Shown here piece by piece: positions 7,134 to 14,819 of a stretch of DNA of 37,056 nt. The notes below the pieces were generated by a model. The model was not told where the DNA came from. It did not search any database and saw only the letters and a program-made list of their open reading frames with translations. The translations under genes were made by a program, and so were the position numbers. Position 1 is the stretch's first letter; the number at the start of each line of letters is the position of its first letter. The DNA is from Vulcanimicrobiota bacterium (GTDB taxonomy: Bacteria > Vulcanimicrobiota > Vulcanimicrobiia > Vulcanimicrobiales > Vulcanimicrobiaceae). The DNA is taken from contig JAFAXE010000128.1 of the NCBI GenBank assembly GCA_019241305.1, forward strand, positions 1-37,056, read 5' to 3'.

Positions 7134-7520
7134 CTAGCGCGCGACGGCGGCCTGCGAAACGATATCGGCAGCGACGCTGCGGCCTTCGGCACAAATCGCA
7201 TCGAAAAGGTGTACGGGTTCCACGAGGCCTTGGCCGGAGGCTTCTTCCGCAAGGCGGACGATCTGCCGGACGCGGGGGGTCACGAGGATGCCGTCCCACA
7301 AACGCTCGTCGGGAGATCCAACGCGACGCCGAAGTTCCGCTTGCACCTGCGAAACCGCAATGCCGCTGTGCGAGAGTCGCGCTTCGATTGCCGAATCGTG
7401 TTGCTCCAAGAGGGCAAGCAAGAGATGCTCAACGCCCACGTAATAATGGTTGAGGTTGCGGCATTCTTGTTCAGCGACGCGCAAGACGTGCTTGGATGCC
7501 GGACTGAAGCGTGAAAACAA
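7134..7520 (-). CDS. Clp N-terminal-domain-only protein
   Basis: 128 residues consisting only of the double Clp repeat that forms the N-terminal substrate/adaptor-binding domain of ClpC/ClpA/ClpB. Repeat 1 is about residues 3-60 (FSRFSPASKHVLRVAEQECR, then HYYVGVEHLLLALLE) and repeat 2 about 80-125 (VTPRVRQIVRLAEEASGQGL, then EPVHLFDAI). No AAA+ ATPase module follows; the next gene is DedA. I chose the TTG at 7520 because it gives the family's usual MF-xRFs N-terminus. The longer upstream frame runs through the tRNA gene and is rejected. Such stand-alone Clp-N proteins may modulate Clp proteases or bind adaptors or arginine-phosphorylated proteins (inference). It follows tRNA-Pro by 37 bases. 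Confidence 0.82.
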   Translation of the reverse strand: MFSRFSPASKHVLRVAEQECRNLNHYYVGVEHLLLALLEQHDSAIEARLSHSGIAVSQVQAELRRRVGSPDERLWDGILVTPRVRQIVRLAEEASGQGLVEPVHLFDAICAEGRSVAADIVSQAAVAR

Positions 7521-7557
7521 CGATACCCCGCAGAGTGCGGCAAGAGAACGCTTGGGC

Positions 7558-7634
7558 TGGTCGGGGCGGCAGGATTTGAACCTGTGACCTCTGCGTCCCG
7601 AACGCAGCGCTCTACCAAGCTGAGCTACGCCCCG
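7558..7634 (-). tRNA. tRNA-Pro (anticodon CGG)
   Basis: 77 nt cloverleaf on the minus strand with CCA encoded. Acceptor stem CGGGGCG pairs with CGCCCCG, discriminator A. D arm GCTC-loop-GAGC; anticodon stem CTGCG/CGCAG around the loop TTCGGGA, so the anticodon is CGG and reads CCG proline codons. The variable loop is AGGTC and the T loop TTCAAAT is canonical. It is expressed toward the small Clp-N gene. Confidence 0.96.
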
Positions 7635-7666
7635 ACAAAGCCGCGAACGACCAGGCATCGTTCTGA

Positions 7667-7681
7667 AGCACCTCGGGTGCT
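7667..7681. repeat. Short perfect hairpin between tRNA-Pro and the TrkA gene
   Basis: AGCACC-TCG-GGTGCT, a 6-bp stem with a 3-base loop, lies 33 bases upstream of the tRNA and about 84 bases upstream of the first TrkA gene. It could be a regulator half-site pair or a small hairpin. No -10/-35 elements are convincing in this 130-base divergent gap. Confidence 0.3.
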
Positions 7682-7764
7682 CCTCCCGCGTCGGAACGCC
7701 GAGCAGAGGAAGCGCGGCAGCGGTGGGGATGCCGAACGGCCTGGCGCGAAGCACCGCATCGCCC

Positions 7765-8439
7765 ATGCATTATCTGATCGTTGGTTGCGGTAGAGTCGGT
7801 TCAACGCTCGCAAAGCTGCTGAGCGACGAAGGGCATGCCGTCACCGTGGTCGATGAAAATCCCGCGGCATTCAAGCGTCTCGGACACCACTTCTCCGGAC
7901 GCGTCGAGGTCGGGACCGGAATCGACTACGACGTTCTCCGGCGCGCAGGCGCTGCATCCGCGGACGGATTCGTCGCCGTGACCGAGGGAGACAACCGCAA
8001 CGTCATGGCGGCGCTGATCGCGCAGCGTATGTTTGGTATCAAAAAGATCGTGGCGCGGATTTACGACCCTCCTCGCGGCCTGTTATACCGGGAACTCGGA
8101 ATCGAAACGGTCTGTCCGACGACAGTAGGCGCCCGCCTCATCCGCGACAAGTTGATGTCGCTTCCTTTTGAATCGACGGGTTCGTTCGACTTCGGAAAGG
8201 TTTCTGCGCTCAGCGTTCACGTTGGGCCGCAGCTTGCGGGCAAGCGAATCCGCGACCTCGAGAGTGACGGACGGATCCGAGTCGTCGCTCTGCGCCGCGC
8301 TGCCGAAGTGCGAGTCGCTTCCCCGCACGAACCGTTGGAAGCCGACGATGAGCTGCACGCTGTCGTCGCGCCGGAAGCGCTTGCCGAGTTTGCCGAACGC
8401 ATCGTCGCCGGCGCGCCTACCGTCCGAATTTCCGCGTAG
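7765..8439 (+). CDS. TrkA-type (RCK) NAD-binding potassium-uptake regulator, first of a pair
   Basis: 224 residues. TrkA_N Rossmann domain (1-~125) begins MHYLIVGCGRVGSTLAKLLS, the GxGxxG nucleotide-binding turn, with an acidic ribose-binding residue at the end of strand 2 (VTVVDENPAAF). The second half (~140-220) is a TrkA_C domain (FDFGKVSALSVHVGPQLAGK). RCK proteins gate Trk/Ktr potassium transporters or K+ channels in response to nucleotides, or c-di-AMP in Ktr systems. ATG at 7765 was chosen because the Rossmann fold starts immediately; an upstream GTG at 7723 would add 14 residues. It ends 2 bases before a second TrkA gene, so the two are an operon and probably form hetero-oligomers. 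No TrkH/KtrB pore gene is adjacent. Confidence 0.88.
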   Translation: MHYLIVGCGRVGSTLAKLLSDEGHAVTVVDENPAAFKRLGHHFSGRVEVGTGIDYDVLRRAGAASADGFVAVTEGDNRNVMAALIAQRMFGIKKIVARIYDPPRGLLYRELGIETVCPTTVGARLIRDKLMSLPFESTGSFDFGKVSALSVHVGPQLAGKRIRDLESDGRIRVVALRRAAEVRVASPHEPLEADDELHAVVAPEALAEFAERIVAGAPTVRISA

Positions 8440-8441
8440 CC

Positions 8442-9125
8442 GTGTTTATTCTCATCGTCGGCGGCGGCAAGGTCGGTACGTATCTGGCGAGGGCCTTACT
8501 GGCACAAGACCACGAAGTGGTCGTCATCGAGAAGCAAGCGCGAAAAGCGCAGTATATGTCGAACATTCTCGACACCGACGTCGCGCTCGTTGGAGACGGT
8601 TGCGATCCAGAAGTCCTGCGCCAGGCCGGGATCGTTCGTGCCGACGTCGTGGTCGCGGACACCGGCGACGACGAAGACAACCTCGTCGTCTGCCTCATCG
8701 CGAAGAAACACTCGAAAGCACGGTGCATCGCCCGGGTCAACAATCCCAAAAACAAGATGATCTTCGAGTCGGTCGATACCGAACGGCCCATTACGCTGGT
8801 CTCGTCGACGGAAATTATCCTCGATCTCATCAACGAGTACGTCAATGCGCAGGACTACTCCATCATCACGCGCTTGCGCGACGGCGATTTGGAGCTGCTC
8901 AAGTTGACGGTTGGGCCGGAGTCACCCTCAAACGGCAAACGCATCGGCGATATCGGGCTGCCGCGCGGTAGCATCGTCGTCGCCGTCGACCGCCCGGGCG
9001 ACGAGCTCGTCATTCCGAGCGGCGACACCGTCCTCCATGCCGGCGATCAGGTCATCGTCATGGGAAAGCGAGATTACCGTATCGACGTGCGGCGCGCCAT
9101 CATGGGCCTGAAGGTTCCGGCCTAG
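8442..9125 (+). CDS. TrkA-type (RCK) NAD-binding potassium-uptake regulator, second of a pair
   Basis: 227 residues. Starts at GTG 8442, two bases after the preceding gene. TrkA_N Rossmann domain (1-~130) begins MFILIVGGGKVGTYLARALL with the GxGxxG turn and acidic residue VVVIEKQ; DVVVADTGDDEDNLVVCLIA is the strand-4 region. TrkA_C (~140-222) includes LPRGSIVVAVDRPGDELVIP and ends in LHAGDQVIVMGKR, typical of the RCK-C fold. Tandem TrkA genes like this usually serve one K+ transporter, whose pore subunit is not in this window unless the convergent membrane protein downstream acts in that role. The two proteins share architecture but are diverged, not a recent duplication. Confidence 0.9.
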   Translation: MFILIVGGGKVGTYLARALLAQDHEVVVIEKQARKAQYMSNILDTDVALVGDGCDPEVLRQAGIVRADVVVADTGDDEDNLVVCLIAKKHSKARCIARVNNPKNKMIFESVDTERPITLVSSTEIILDLINEYVNAQDYSIITRLRDGDLELLKLTVGPESPSNGKRIGDIGLPRGSIVVAVDRPGDELVIPSGDTVLHAGDQVIVMGKRDYRIDVRRAIMGLKVPA

Positions 9126-9190
9126 CTTCAGCGGCCGACGAAAGTGCCCGTCGACATGCTCGAACGAGACGACCGCCGCCGCCTTTGCGG

Positions 9191-9901
9191 TTAGGGCGTG
9201 AGGATGTTGATGGCGCGCGCCGCCACAAGCGTAATCGTCAAGAGCGACACGATCGATTCTACGAGCATCAGGCTCTTCGCCCACGCGGTCAGCGGCATCG
9301 TGTCGGTCGGGCTGAACGCCGTCGCGTTCGTGAACGCGACGTACAGATAGTCGACGAAGACCGGACTCCAACCAGCGGGCGCCGCGCCGGGCGTGACCAT
9401 CTGCGGGAAGAGGAAATCTGGTTGCGGATGCGTCGCGCGGCAGCGCGCCTCCGGACCGCCGCGGTCGAGTTCCCAATACCACAGCCCGAACACGATTACG
9501 TTGGTTACCCATATCGAGATCGCCGAATAGAGCAGCTCCGGACCGACGGTGTGCTTTCCGTGAAGAAGCCGCTGCACGAGTAACGCGAGCGACGTAAGGT
9601 TCGCAATGTTGACGATCGCGATGAGGCCGATCGCGACGGGACGGGTCAAGTGATCGAGACCCAGCCGGCGAGGCAAACCCAGCGTCAAGACGAGGAGCAC
9701 GATCACTTCGAGTGCCGGAAAGATCCAGCCCGGGCCCAGGGTGTACTTTCCGGGCAGCGTCAGGTAGAGCACTGCCGCAACGGCTATTGCTGCACTTGCT
9801 TGCAAGCGCGGCTCTTCGGGGGCAGGCGTGCCCCACGCGGCGCGTTTGCGTTCGGCGCGTTCCTTCGGACGTTCTTGCGGACCGGGCTCAGTCGTGGACA
9901 T
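9191..9901 (-). CDS. Membrane protein with a K+-channel-like pore segment lacking the canonical filter (DUF1345-like)
   Basis: 236 residues; ATG at 9901 shares one base with the stop codon of the radical SAM gene (TGATG). After a charged, Pro/Arg-rich N-terminus (1-30) there are about five hydrophobic helices. The C-terminal segment YLYVAFTNATAFSPTDTMPL followed by AWAKSLMLVESIVSLLTITL aligns by eye with the pore helix, filter and inner helix of two-TM K+ channels (consensus LYFSvtTlTTVGYGDi.P and the following G/A-rich helix), but SPTD stands where TVGYGD is expected. DUF1345 proteins share this pattern. Activity is unknown: it may be a non-selective or non-conducting relative of the channel fold. 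It lies convergent, 65 bases from the TrkA pair. Confidence 0.7.
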   Translation of the reverse strand: MSTTEPGPQERPKERAERKRAAWGTPAPEEPRLQASAAIAVAAVLYLTLPGKYTLGPGWIFPALEVIVLLVLTLGLPRRLGLDHLTRPVAIGLIAIVNIANLTSLALLVQRLLHGKHTVGPELLYSAISIWVTNVIVFGLWYWELDRGGPEARCRATHPQPDFLFPQMVTPGAAPAGWSPVFVDYLYVAFTNATAFSPTDTMPLTAWAKSLMLVESIVSLLTITLVAARAINILTP

Positions 9902-11112
9902 CAGTGCGTATGGGTGAAGTTTCCGAGGCGCACGCCGCATTCCCGGATGCGGCGAATCGCATCACGCATGCCGAGCGGTTCGCGTGGCCGTCCAACGGTG
10001 CGAAAGTACACTTCGGGATCGATGTTGAGGGTACGCGTCTGCACCATATCCACTGGCACGGAACGAAGAAAATCTTCCGTGGCGATCAGTTCGTCATGGT
10101 CGTCGCTGACGCCAGGATGTGTCAGCAGGTTCAGCGAGACGCGCAATCCCCGTTCCGAAGCCAAACGAATGCTTTCGAGCACGTCGGCCAAGCGATATCC
10201 CTGCGGCCGGTAGTACGCTGCATACACGTGCGCCCGGAAAGAGTTCAGGCTGATCCGTACCGCGTCCAGTCCAGCGTCGATCAGCCGGCGGAGCGCTTTG
10301 GGAGCGCTTCCATTCGTGTTGCAGTTGATCGTGCCATTCGTCCGTTCCGCGCGAATCCGTTCGATGGCTCGCACGATGGTCGTGGGCCGCAGCAGGGGCT
10401 CACCTTCGCAGCCTTGGCCGAACGAGACGATGCCGTCCGGCACGCGTTCGAGGTGATGCAGGGCGATGCGGGCGAGATCGGCAGCCTCCATTTCGACCGC
10501 GATACGAATTTGTGGCGATGGAATACCCGCCTCCACGCCGAGTTCGGAGATGCAACCAACGCACCGTGCATTGCAGCGTGGTGAAGCGGGAAGTGCGGCC
10601 TCACCGGCTTCGAGAAACACGTTTTGTGCCGTGAAGCATCCGTATTCCCGTGCGCACACGGCAAGTTGGGCTAGCACGCGGCTTTTGGGATCGCGTTCGA
10701 TCCGGCGCCGAATCGAGCGCTCCAGCACGCCGTTTTTAAAACGACGCGGTTTCCAATTTTCGTGGCGGTCGGTTCGCAGAGCGGCGACGTGCAACCGGCC
10801 CTCGAGCACACAAGCGAAGGTGTAGCCGAACAAGGGTAACGGCGGCGCCGTTGTGTCGGGGGCATATGCCGGAAGAAGCAGCCGGGTATATCCTGCCGGC
10901 AAGAGGGCGGCGAGGGCGGTTCTGCGTGACGCGACTCTTCCTCCAGAAAGAAGAGGCCGGCGCCCCGGTAACATCGTCGCCACGGTTCCGGGCGGCGCCG
11001 GCAGAAGTTCGTCGGCGCGCGCGCCACGAAGGGCACCGCCGTCAGCGAGCGGTTCAGCGGTCGAGTCGAAAAACACGCGCCCGCGCCGGTCGGCGTATGC
11101 GAGTCCCGTCAC
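9901..11112 (-). CDS. Uncharacterised radical SAM protein
   Basis: 403 residues from GTG 11112, which overlaps the dapF stop as GTGA with GAGG just upstream. The radical SAM core is shown by SPRCNARCVGCISE with the 4Fe-4S cysteines C180, C184 and C187 (CX3CX2C), then GIVSFGQGCEGEPLL (glycine-rich SAM-binding strand), TINCNTNGSAPKALRRLIDA and AVRISLNSFRAHVYAAYY. Residues 1-170 are an N-terminal extension of unknown fold that includes LFGYTFACVLEGRLHVAAL and a Cys-containing CAREYGCFTAQN. There is no second cysteine cluster of the SPASM type. The sequence resembles an orphan radical SAM family I associate with Firmicutes, with no assigned substrate. Coupling to dapF hints at cell-wall or amino-acid metabolism, but that is only positional inference. 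Confidence 0.85.
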   Translation of the reverse strand: MTGLAYADRRGRVFFDSTAEPLADGGALRGARADELLPAPPGTVATMLPGRRPLLSGGRVASRRTALAALLPAGYTRLLLPAYAPDTTAPPLPLFGYTFACVLEGRLHVAALRTDRHENWKPRRFKNGVLERSIRRRIERDPKSRVLAQLAVCAREYGCFTAQNVFLEAGEAALPASPRCNARCVGCISELGVEAGIPSPQIRIAVEMEAADLARIALHHLERVPDGIVSFGQGCEGEPLLRPTTIVRAIERIRAERTNGTINCNTNGSAPKALRRLIDAGLDAVRISLNSFRAHVYAAYYRPQGYRLADVLESIRLASERGLRVSLNLLTHPGVSDDHDELIATEDFLRSVPVDMVQTRTLNIDPEVYFRTVGRPREPLGMRDAIRRIRECGVRLGNFTHTH

Positions 11113-11909
11113 TCCACCTCGACGCTGCGTACGAATTCGGTTTCGGCCGGCCCGGAAAGGATCGCGTGGCCGTTCGTCTCCCAGACAACTTCCAGTTCGC
11201 CGCCCGGGACGATGACGCGTACGGGGTTCTTCACGCGCCCGTCGTCGAGGGCGAGGACGGCGGCGGCGACTGCGCCGGTACCACACGCTCGCGTGACTCC
11301 CACGCCGCGTTCATAGTGCCGCATCACGATGGAGTTACGGTCGTGGACCCGCGCTAGGTGCGCGTTGGTGCCGAGTGGGAACGCCGGATCGTGTGCGAGC
11401 GCAGCGCCGAGCGCTTCGAGGTCGACGCGCGCCGGATCGTCGACAAACATCACGACGTGCGGGTTGGGCATTGTAACGTGACCGTAGTGCCACGAATCCC
11501 CGCACGCCTCGAGCCGGACGCCGTCGCCGAGCCGATGGATCATCACCGGAACGCCGAGATCCGCCCGCACGACGATCTGGTGCTTTCTTTGTTGCAGTTC
11601 GACCGCGATACTCTCACCATTGCAATCGATGGCGAACCGTTCACCGGCGCCCTGTTCCCACAGATACCGCGCAACGCACCGGACGCCGTTCCCACAAGCC
11701 TCCGCCTCTGTGCCATCGGCGTTGAACACGCGCATCGTCGCGGCACCTCCGGCGGTCGGCGGGAGCACGACCAGGAGGCCGTCTGCGCCAATTCCTCCGG
11801 AACGATCGCACCAGCGCCGCGCAAACGCACCATATGCCGACAGGCGCGGACGACGCTCATCCAACACGAGGAACTCGTTCTTCGCCCCATTCATCTTGAG
11901 GATCGTCAC
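11109..11909 (-). CDS. dapF: Diaminopimelate epimerase
   Basis: 266 residues. Converts LL- to meso-diaminopimelate in lysine and peptidoglycan precursor synthesis, using two cysteines as acid/base without a cofactor. The two catalytic motifs are EACGNGVRC (C72) and TRACGTGA (C209), in the two pseudo-symmetric halves of the fold. The N-terminus KMNGAKNEFLVLD replaces the common KMhGxGNDF but keeps the overall pattern. Other conserved pieces are RSGGIGADGLLVV, NADGTEAE and NPHVVMFVDD. Start GTG at 11909 follows GGGGGG with a suitable gap. It lies 22 bases after hfq and is coupled to the downstream radical SAM gene. Confidence 0.96.
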   Translation of the reverse strand: MTILKMNGAKNEFLVLDERRPRLSAYGAFARRWCDRSGGIGADGLLVVLPPTAGGAATMRVFNADGTEAEACGNGVRCVARYLWEQGAGERFAIDCNGESIAVELQQRKHQIVVRADLGVPVMIHRLGDGVRLEACGDSWHYGHVTMPNPHVVMFVDDPARVDLEALGAALAHDPAFPLGTNAHLARVHDRNSIVMRHYERGVGVTRACGTGAVAAAVLALDDGRVKNPVRVIVPGGELEVVWETNGHAILSGPAETEFVRSVEVE

Positions 11910-11931
11910 CGCGATCCCCCCAGTCGAGAGC

Positions 11932-12213
11932 TCAGCCGGTCGCTTCAGCCGGCTCCTCCAATGACAGCGACCCCGCGACCGGTGCTTGTGGAGAAATCGT
12001 GGAGACCGCGTGTTTGTAAATGAGATGCATCTTGCGCTCGTATTCGAGCACGATCGTGAAAGAGTCGAAGCCCTTCACGGTTCCGCGTAGTTGAAAACCG
12101 TTCACCAGGTAGATGGTCACGGGAACCGCTTGACGTTTGATCTCGGCGAGATACGCATCTTGGAGGTGTGGCGCGCGAGCGCCGCTTGCGTGCGTGCTGT
12201 CGCGTCCGGACAT
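11932..12213 (-). CDS. hfq: RNA chaperone Hfq
   Basis: 93 residues. Hfq is a hexameric Sm-like protein that pairs small RNAs with mRNAs. Sm1 is VPVTIYLVNGFQLRGTVKGF followed by DSFTIVLE, and Sm2 is MHLIYKHAVSTISP, carrying the diagnostic YKHA of the proximal RNA-binding site. The 18 residues before LQDAYLAEIKRQ are longer than in most Hfq proteins, and the C-terminal tail is short and acidic (GSLSLEEPAEATG), unlike the long E. coli tail. ATG at 12213 leaves a 10-base gap after miaA; an in-frame ATG at 12243 would overlap the end of miaA. Part of a mutL-miaA-hfq-dapF run. Confidence 0.95.
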   Translation of the reverse strand: MSGRDSTHASGARAPHLQDAYLAEIKRQAVPVTIYLVNGFQLRGTVKGFDSFTIVLEYERKMHLIYKHAVSTISPQAPVAGSLSLEEPAEATG

Positions 12214-12223
12214 GAGGGGCGCT

Positions 12224-13135
12224 TCACGCCCATCCGAGCGCATCCCTGGCGAGCTGTGCGGCGCGCCATGACCCCTCGGTGACCGACATCCATTCTACTC
12301 CAGGCTCGCCGCGAAACCAGGTGCGCTGTCGCTTTGCGTAGCGCCGCGTCGTTCGTACGAGCAAGGCACGAAGTTCTTCGTCTGTACACCAACCGCACGC
12401 ATACGCGAGCGCGTGAGGGTAACCCACCGCATCCGCCGCGATCGCCTTGGCACCGACGGCTTCGGCTTCGGTGACGAATCCCTGTGACAGCATTGCGCCG
12501 ACGCGCCGGCGGATTCGCTGTTCCAACGTCGCGTCATCGAGATCGAGGAACACCTTCGCAAAGGGGATGCCGCTCTCGCGCAACGTCGGCGGTCGCATTT
12601 CCTCGGACGATCCACCGGCAAGCGCTATTTCTAGCGCGCGTACAACGCGATACCGGTCGCCTGGAGCAAGCGCTGACGCGCGCACCGGATCGCGCACGCC
12701 GAGCCACGCATGCAGCACTTCGGGGGGATGGACGCGCGCCTCCCGCATGAGCCGGTTCCGCAGTTCTGGATCGTAGGCGCCAGCAAGGCGGACGTCGCCA
12801 CACAGTGCACGGATGTAGAAACCGGTTCCGCCGGCCATGATCGCACGCTTGCCGCGCACGGCGATGTCGCGGATGGCCGCGAGCGCGTCGCGACAGAAAC
12901 GGGCCGCCGAATACTGCTCGTGCGGGTCGAGAAAACCGACGAGATGGTGCCGAATGCGGCGGCGCTGTTCTTCGGTCGGCGCCGCGGTACCGATCGGCAT
13001 GTCGCGATAGATTTGGCGTGCATCGGCGCCCACGATCTCGGCCTCGAAGCGCTCGGCGAGGTCGAGGGCGACTTCGGTTTTTCCAACGGCCGTCGGACCG
13101 GCCAGAATCAACACACCGCTGGCTGCGGCCCCCAC
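12224..13135 (-). CDS. miaA: tRNA dimethylallyltransferase
   Basis: 303 residues. Transfers a dimethylallyl group to N6 of A37 in tRNAs reading UNN codons, giving i6A, which MiaB (also in this window) then methylthiolates. Walker A/P-loop LAGPTAVGKTEVALDLAERF, then GADARQIYRDMPIGTAAPTE (family motif usually DSxQvYrgmdIGTAKPt, here with R for the variable residue and the key Asp kept), HHLVGFLDPHEQYSAARF, and AGGTGFYIRAL. The C-terminal ALVRTTRRYAKRQRTWFRGE is the conserved tRNA-binding end. I chose GTG at 13135, 11 bases after mutL; a GTG 7 codons later is also possible. The longer upstream frame is rejected because it overlaps mutL. Confidence 0.96.
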   Translation of the reverse strand: MGAAASGVLILAGPTAVGKTEVALDLAERFEAEIVGADARQIYRDMPIGTAAPTEEQRRRIRHHLVGFLDPHEQYSAARFCRDALAAIRDIAVRGKRAIMAGGTGFYIRALCGDVRLAGAYDPELRNRLMREARVHPPEVLHAWLGVRDPVRASALAPGDRYRVVRALEIALAGGSSEEMRPPTLRESGIPFAKVFLDLDDATLEQRIRRRVGAMLSQGFVTEAEAVGAKAIAADAVGYPHALAYACGWCTDEELRALLVRTTRRYAKRQRTWFRGEPGVEWMSVTEGSWRAAQLARDALGWA

Positions 13136-13146
13136 GCTCGTGCGAT

Positions 13147-14802
13147 CTACGCGCGCTTGAACATGCGCGCAATCGCGTCCGCTTCGATGCGAACGATGGT
13201 GGGCCGCCCATGCGGACAGTGCATCGGGTTCTCGCACGACGTTAAGCCACCGATCAGTGCCATCATCTCGGCGTGTTCCAACGCCTCGCCGGCACGAACC
13301 ACGGAGTGGCATGCGAGCGATGCCCACAAGCGTTCACGAGCACCAAGACCGGGAGCGTCGTCTGCAAGGTCGTCGATGAAGCCGCGCAGGTCGAGCGCGC
13401 GCGCTCCGTAACCTGCCGGCGTTGCAACGACACGATACGTGCGCTCGCCAAAAGGTTCCAACTCCAAACCAGCGTCCGCCAGCGCCGCACGCGCCGACTC
13501 CAAACGCGCGTGGCGAGCGGAATCGATCTCGATCATATAGGGGAGCAGGAGCGGCTCGCTCGCCGTTGCGCCCGACGCGCGGCGTGCGATCGCTTCGAAG
13601 GCGATCCGTTCATGCGCGGCGTGCTGATCGATCAGGACGAGCGCCTGTCCATCCGTCGCAAGGATAAACGTATCATCCAACTGGGCCAGGACGCGCAGCG
13701 TCCGCTGCGCGATCGCCTGTCCATCGAAGGCAAACGACGGGGTTCGCTCGGGCTGGTCCGCTTCTGACTGCGATGATACGGGAGGCGGTGGCGGCCCGAA
13801 AGAAACGGAACGCAGCAAATGGTGTTGAGCGTCGCGCCGCAGCGTGGTAGCAATCGCCTCGCGAACGCCCTGTGAGACGGCACTCGCGTCGCGCAACCTG
13901 ACGTCACTCTTCGTGGGATGGACGTTCGGATCCACGCGATCCGGCGGCAACTGGAGGAAAAGCACGCCGTACGGCTGGCGCCCCGACATCGCGAAGCTCG
14001 CATAGCCGGCGCTCCACGCTCCCGCCAGCAGCGTTGAACGCAGCAACCGTCCATTGACGAAAACAAATTGCATGCGGCGGTCGGGCCGATCCGATCCCGG
14101 CCGACTGACGAAGCCGTGAACCAGCGAGTTTCCTTCCATCGTAAGCAAGTCGCGCGCTGCCGTGTGTCCGAAGACGTGCGCAAGGCGCGCTTCCAGCGTT
14201 GCTGCTGCCGGAAATGCCCACACCTCACGCCCGTCATGGGCCAGGGTGAAACGGACATGCGGGTAGCCGAGTGCAAGGGTCGCCAGAAACGAGGAGATGC
14301 GCGCAAATTCCGTCGCAGGGGAGCGCAAAAACTCGCGGCGCACCGGAACGTTTGCAAAGAGATCGCGCACGACGACGCGCGTCCCAACCGGCGCCGCGAG
14401 CGGCTCTACCCGGCCGAGCCCATCATACCCAGCTTCGATGGAGTAGCCGACATCCTGCGTGGTGAGGCGCGACGTGACCTGGAGACGCGCAACTGCGGCG
14501 ATGCTCGCCAGACCTTCGCCGCGAAAGCCGAGCGTGGCGACGTGCTCGAGGCCGCCGGCATCCTGCAACTTACTGGTGGCGTGTCGCTGGACGGACAACG
14601 GCAAATCACCGGCGCTCATCCCTTCGCCGTCGTCGCGCACTTCGACACGCTCGATGCCCCCGCGCGCCACGACGACTGCGACGCTGTGCGCACCGGCATC
14701 GAGAGCGTTCTCGACCAGTTCTTTGACGACGGAAAGGGGACGCTCGATCACCTCGCCGGCCGCGATCTGGCCGATCGTCGCGTCATCGAGCAGGCGAATC
14801 AC
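13147..14802 (-). CDS. mutL: DNA mismatch repair protein MutL (endonuclease type)
   Basis: 551 residues. The N-terminal GHKL ATPase has all family motifs: LLDDATIGQIAAGEVIERPL, VKELVENALDAGA (Mg2+-binding Asn), DDGEGM, QRHATSKL and GFRGEGLASIA (usually GFRGEAL). The transducer domain includes VNGRLLRSTLLAGA and VDPNVHPTKSDVRL. The C-terminal dimerisation domain keeps the metal-dependent nuclease signature DQHAAHERIAFE (from D392), plus ACHSVVRAG (C498) and CPHGRPT (C529), so this MutL should nick DNA itself, as in organisms without MutH. Start GTG at 14802 gives MIRLLDDATIG; an upstream GTG at 14841 would overlap the preceding gene. MutS is encoded separately at 24003-26465. Confidence 0.97.
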   Translation of the reverse strand: MIRLLDDATIGQIAAGEVIERPLSVVKELVENALDAGAHSVAVVVARGGIERVEVRDDGEGMSAGDLPLSVQRHATSKLQDAGGLEHVATLGFRGEGLASIAAVARLQVTSRLTTQDVGYSIEAGYDGLGRVEPLAAPVGTRVVVRDLFANVPVRREFLRSPATEFARISSFLATLALGYPHVRFTLAHDGREVWAFPAAATLEARLAHVFGHTAARDLLTMEGNSLVHGFVSRPGSDRPDRRMQFVFVNGRLLRSTLLAGAWSAGYASFAMSGRQPYGVLFLQLPPDRVDPNVHPTKSDVRLRDASAVSQGVREAIATTLRRDAQHHLLRSVSFGPPPPPVSSQSEADQPERTPSFAFDGQAIAQRTLRVLAQLDDTFILATDGQALVLIDQHAAHERIAFEAIARRASGATASEPLLLPYMIEIDSARHARLESARAALADAGLELEPFGERTYRVVATPAGYGARALDLRGFIDDLADDAPGLGARERLWASLACHSVVRAGEALEHAEMMALIGGLTSCENPMHCPHGRPTIVRIEADAIARMFKRA

Positions 14803-14819
14803 ACGTGCCTGTTCGCTGG

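Noticed and set aside
7521-7766. Longer N-terminus for the Clp-N protein
   Set aside because: The upstream open frame is the tRNA-Pro gene read as protein; the Clp-N family start falls at the TTG at 7520.
9126-9190. Terminator between the TrkA pair and the convergent membrane gene
   Set aside because: Only a weak 5-bp stem (ACCGC/GCGGT) can be drawn; nothing convincing.
13136-13327. Extended MiaA N-terminus
   Set aside because: It overlaps mutL and reads as the mutL end in another frame; the P-loop normally starts a few residues from the N-terminus.
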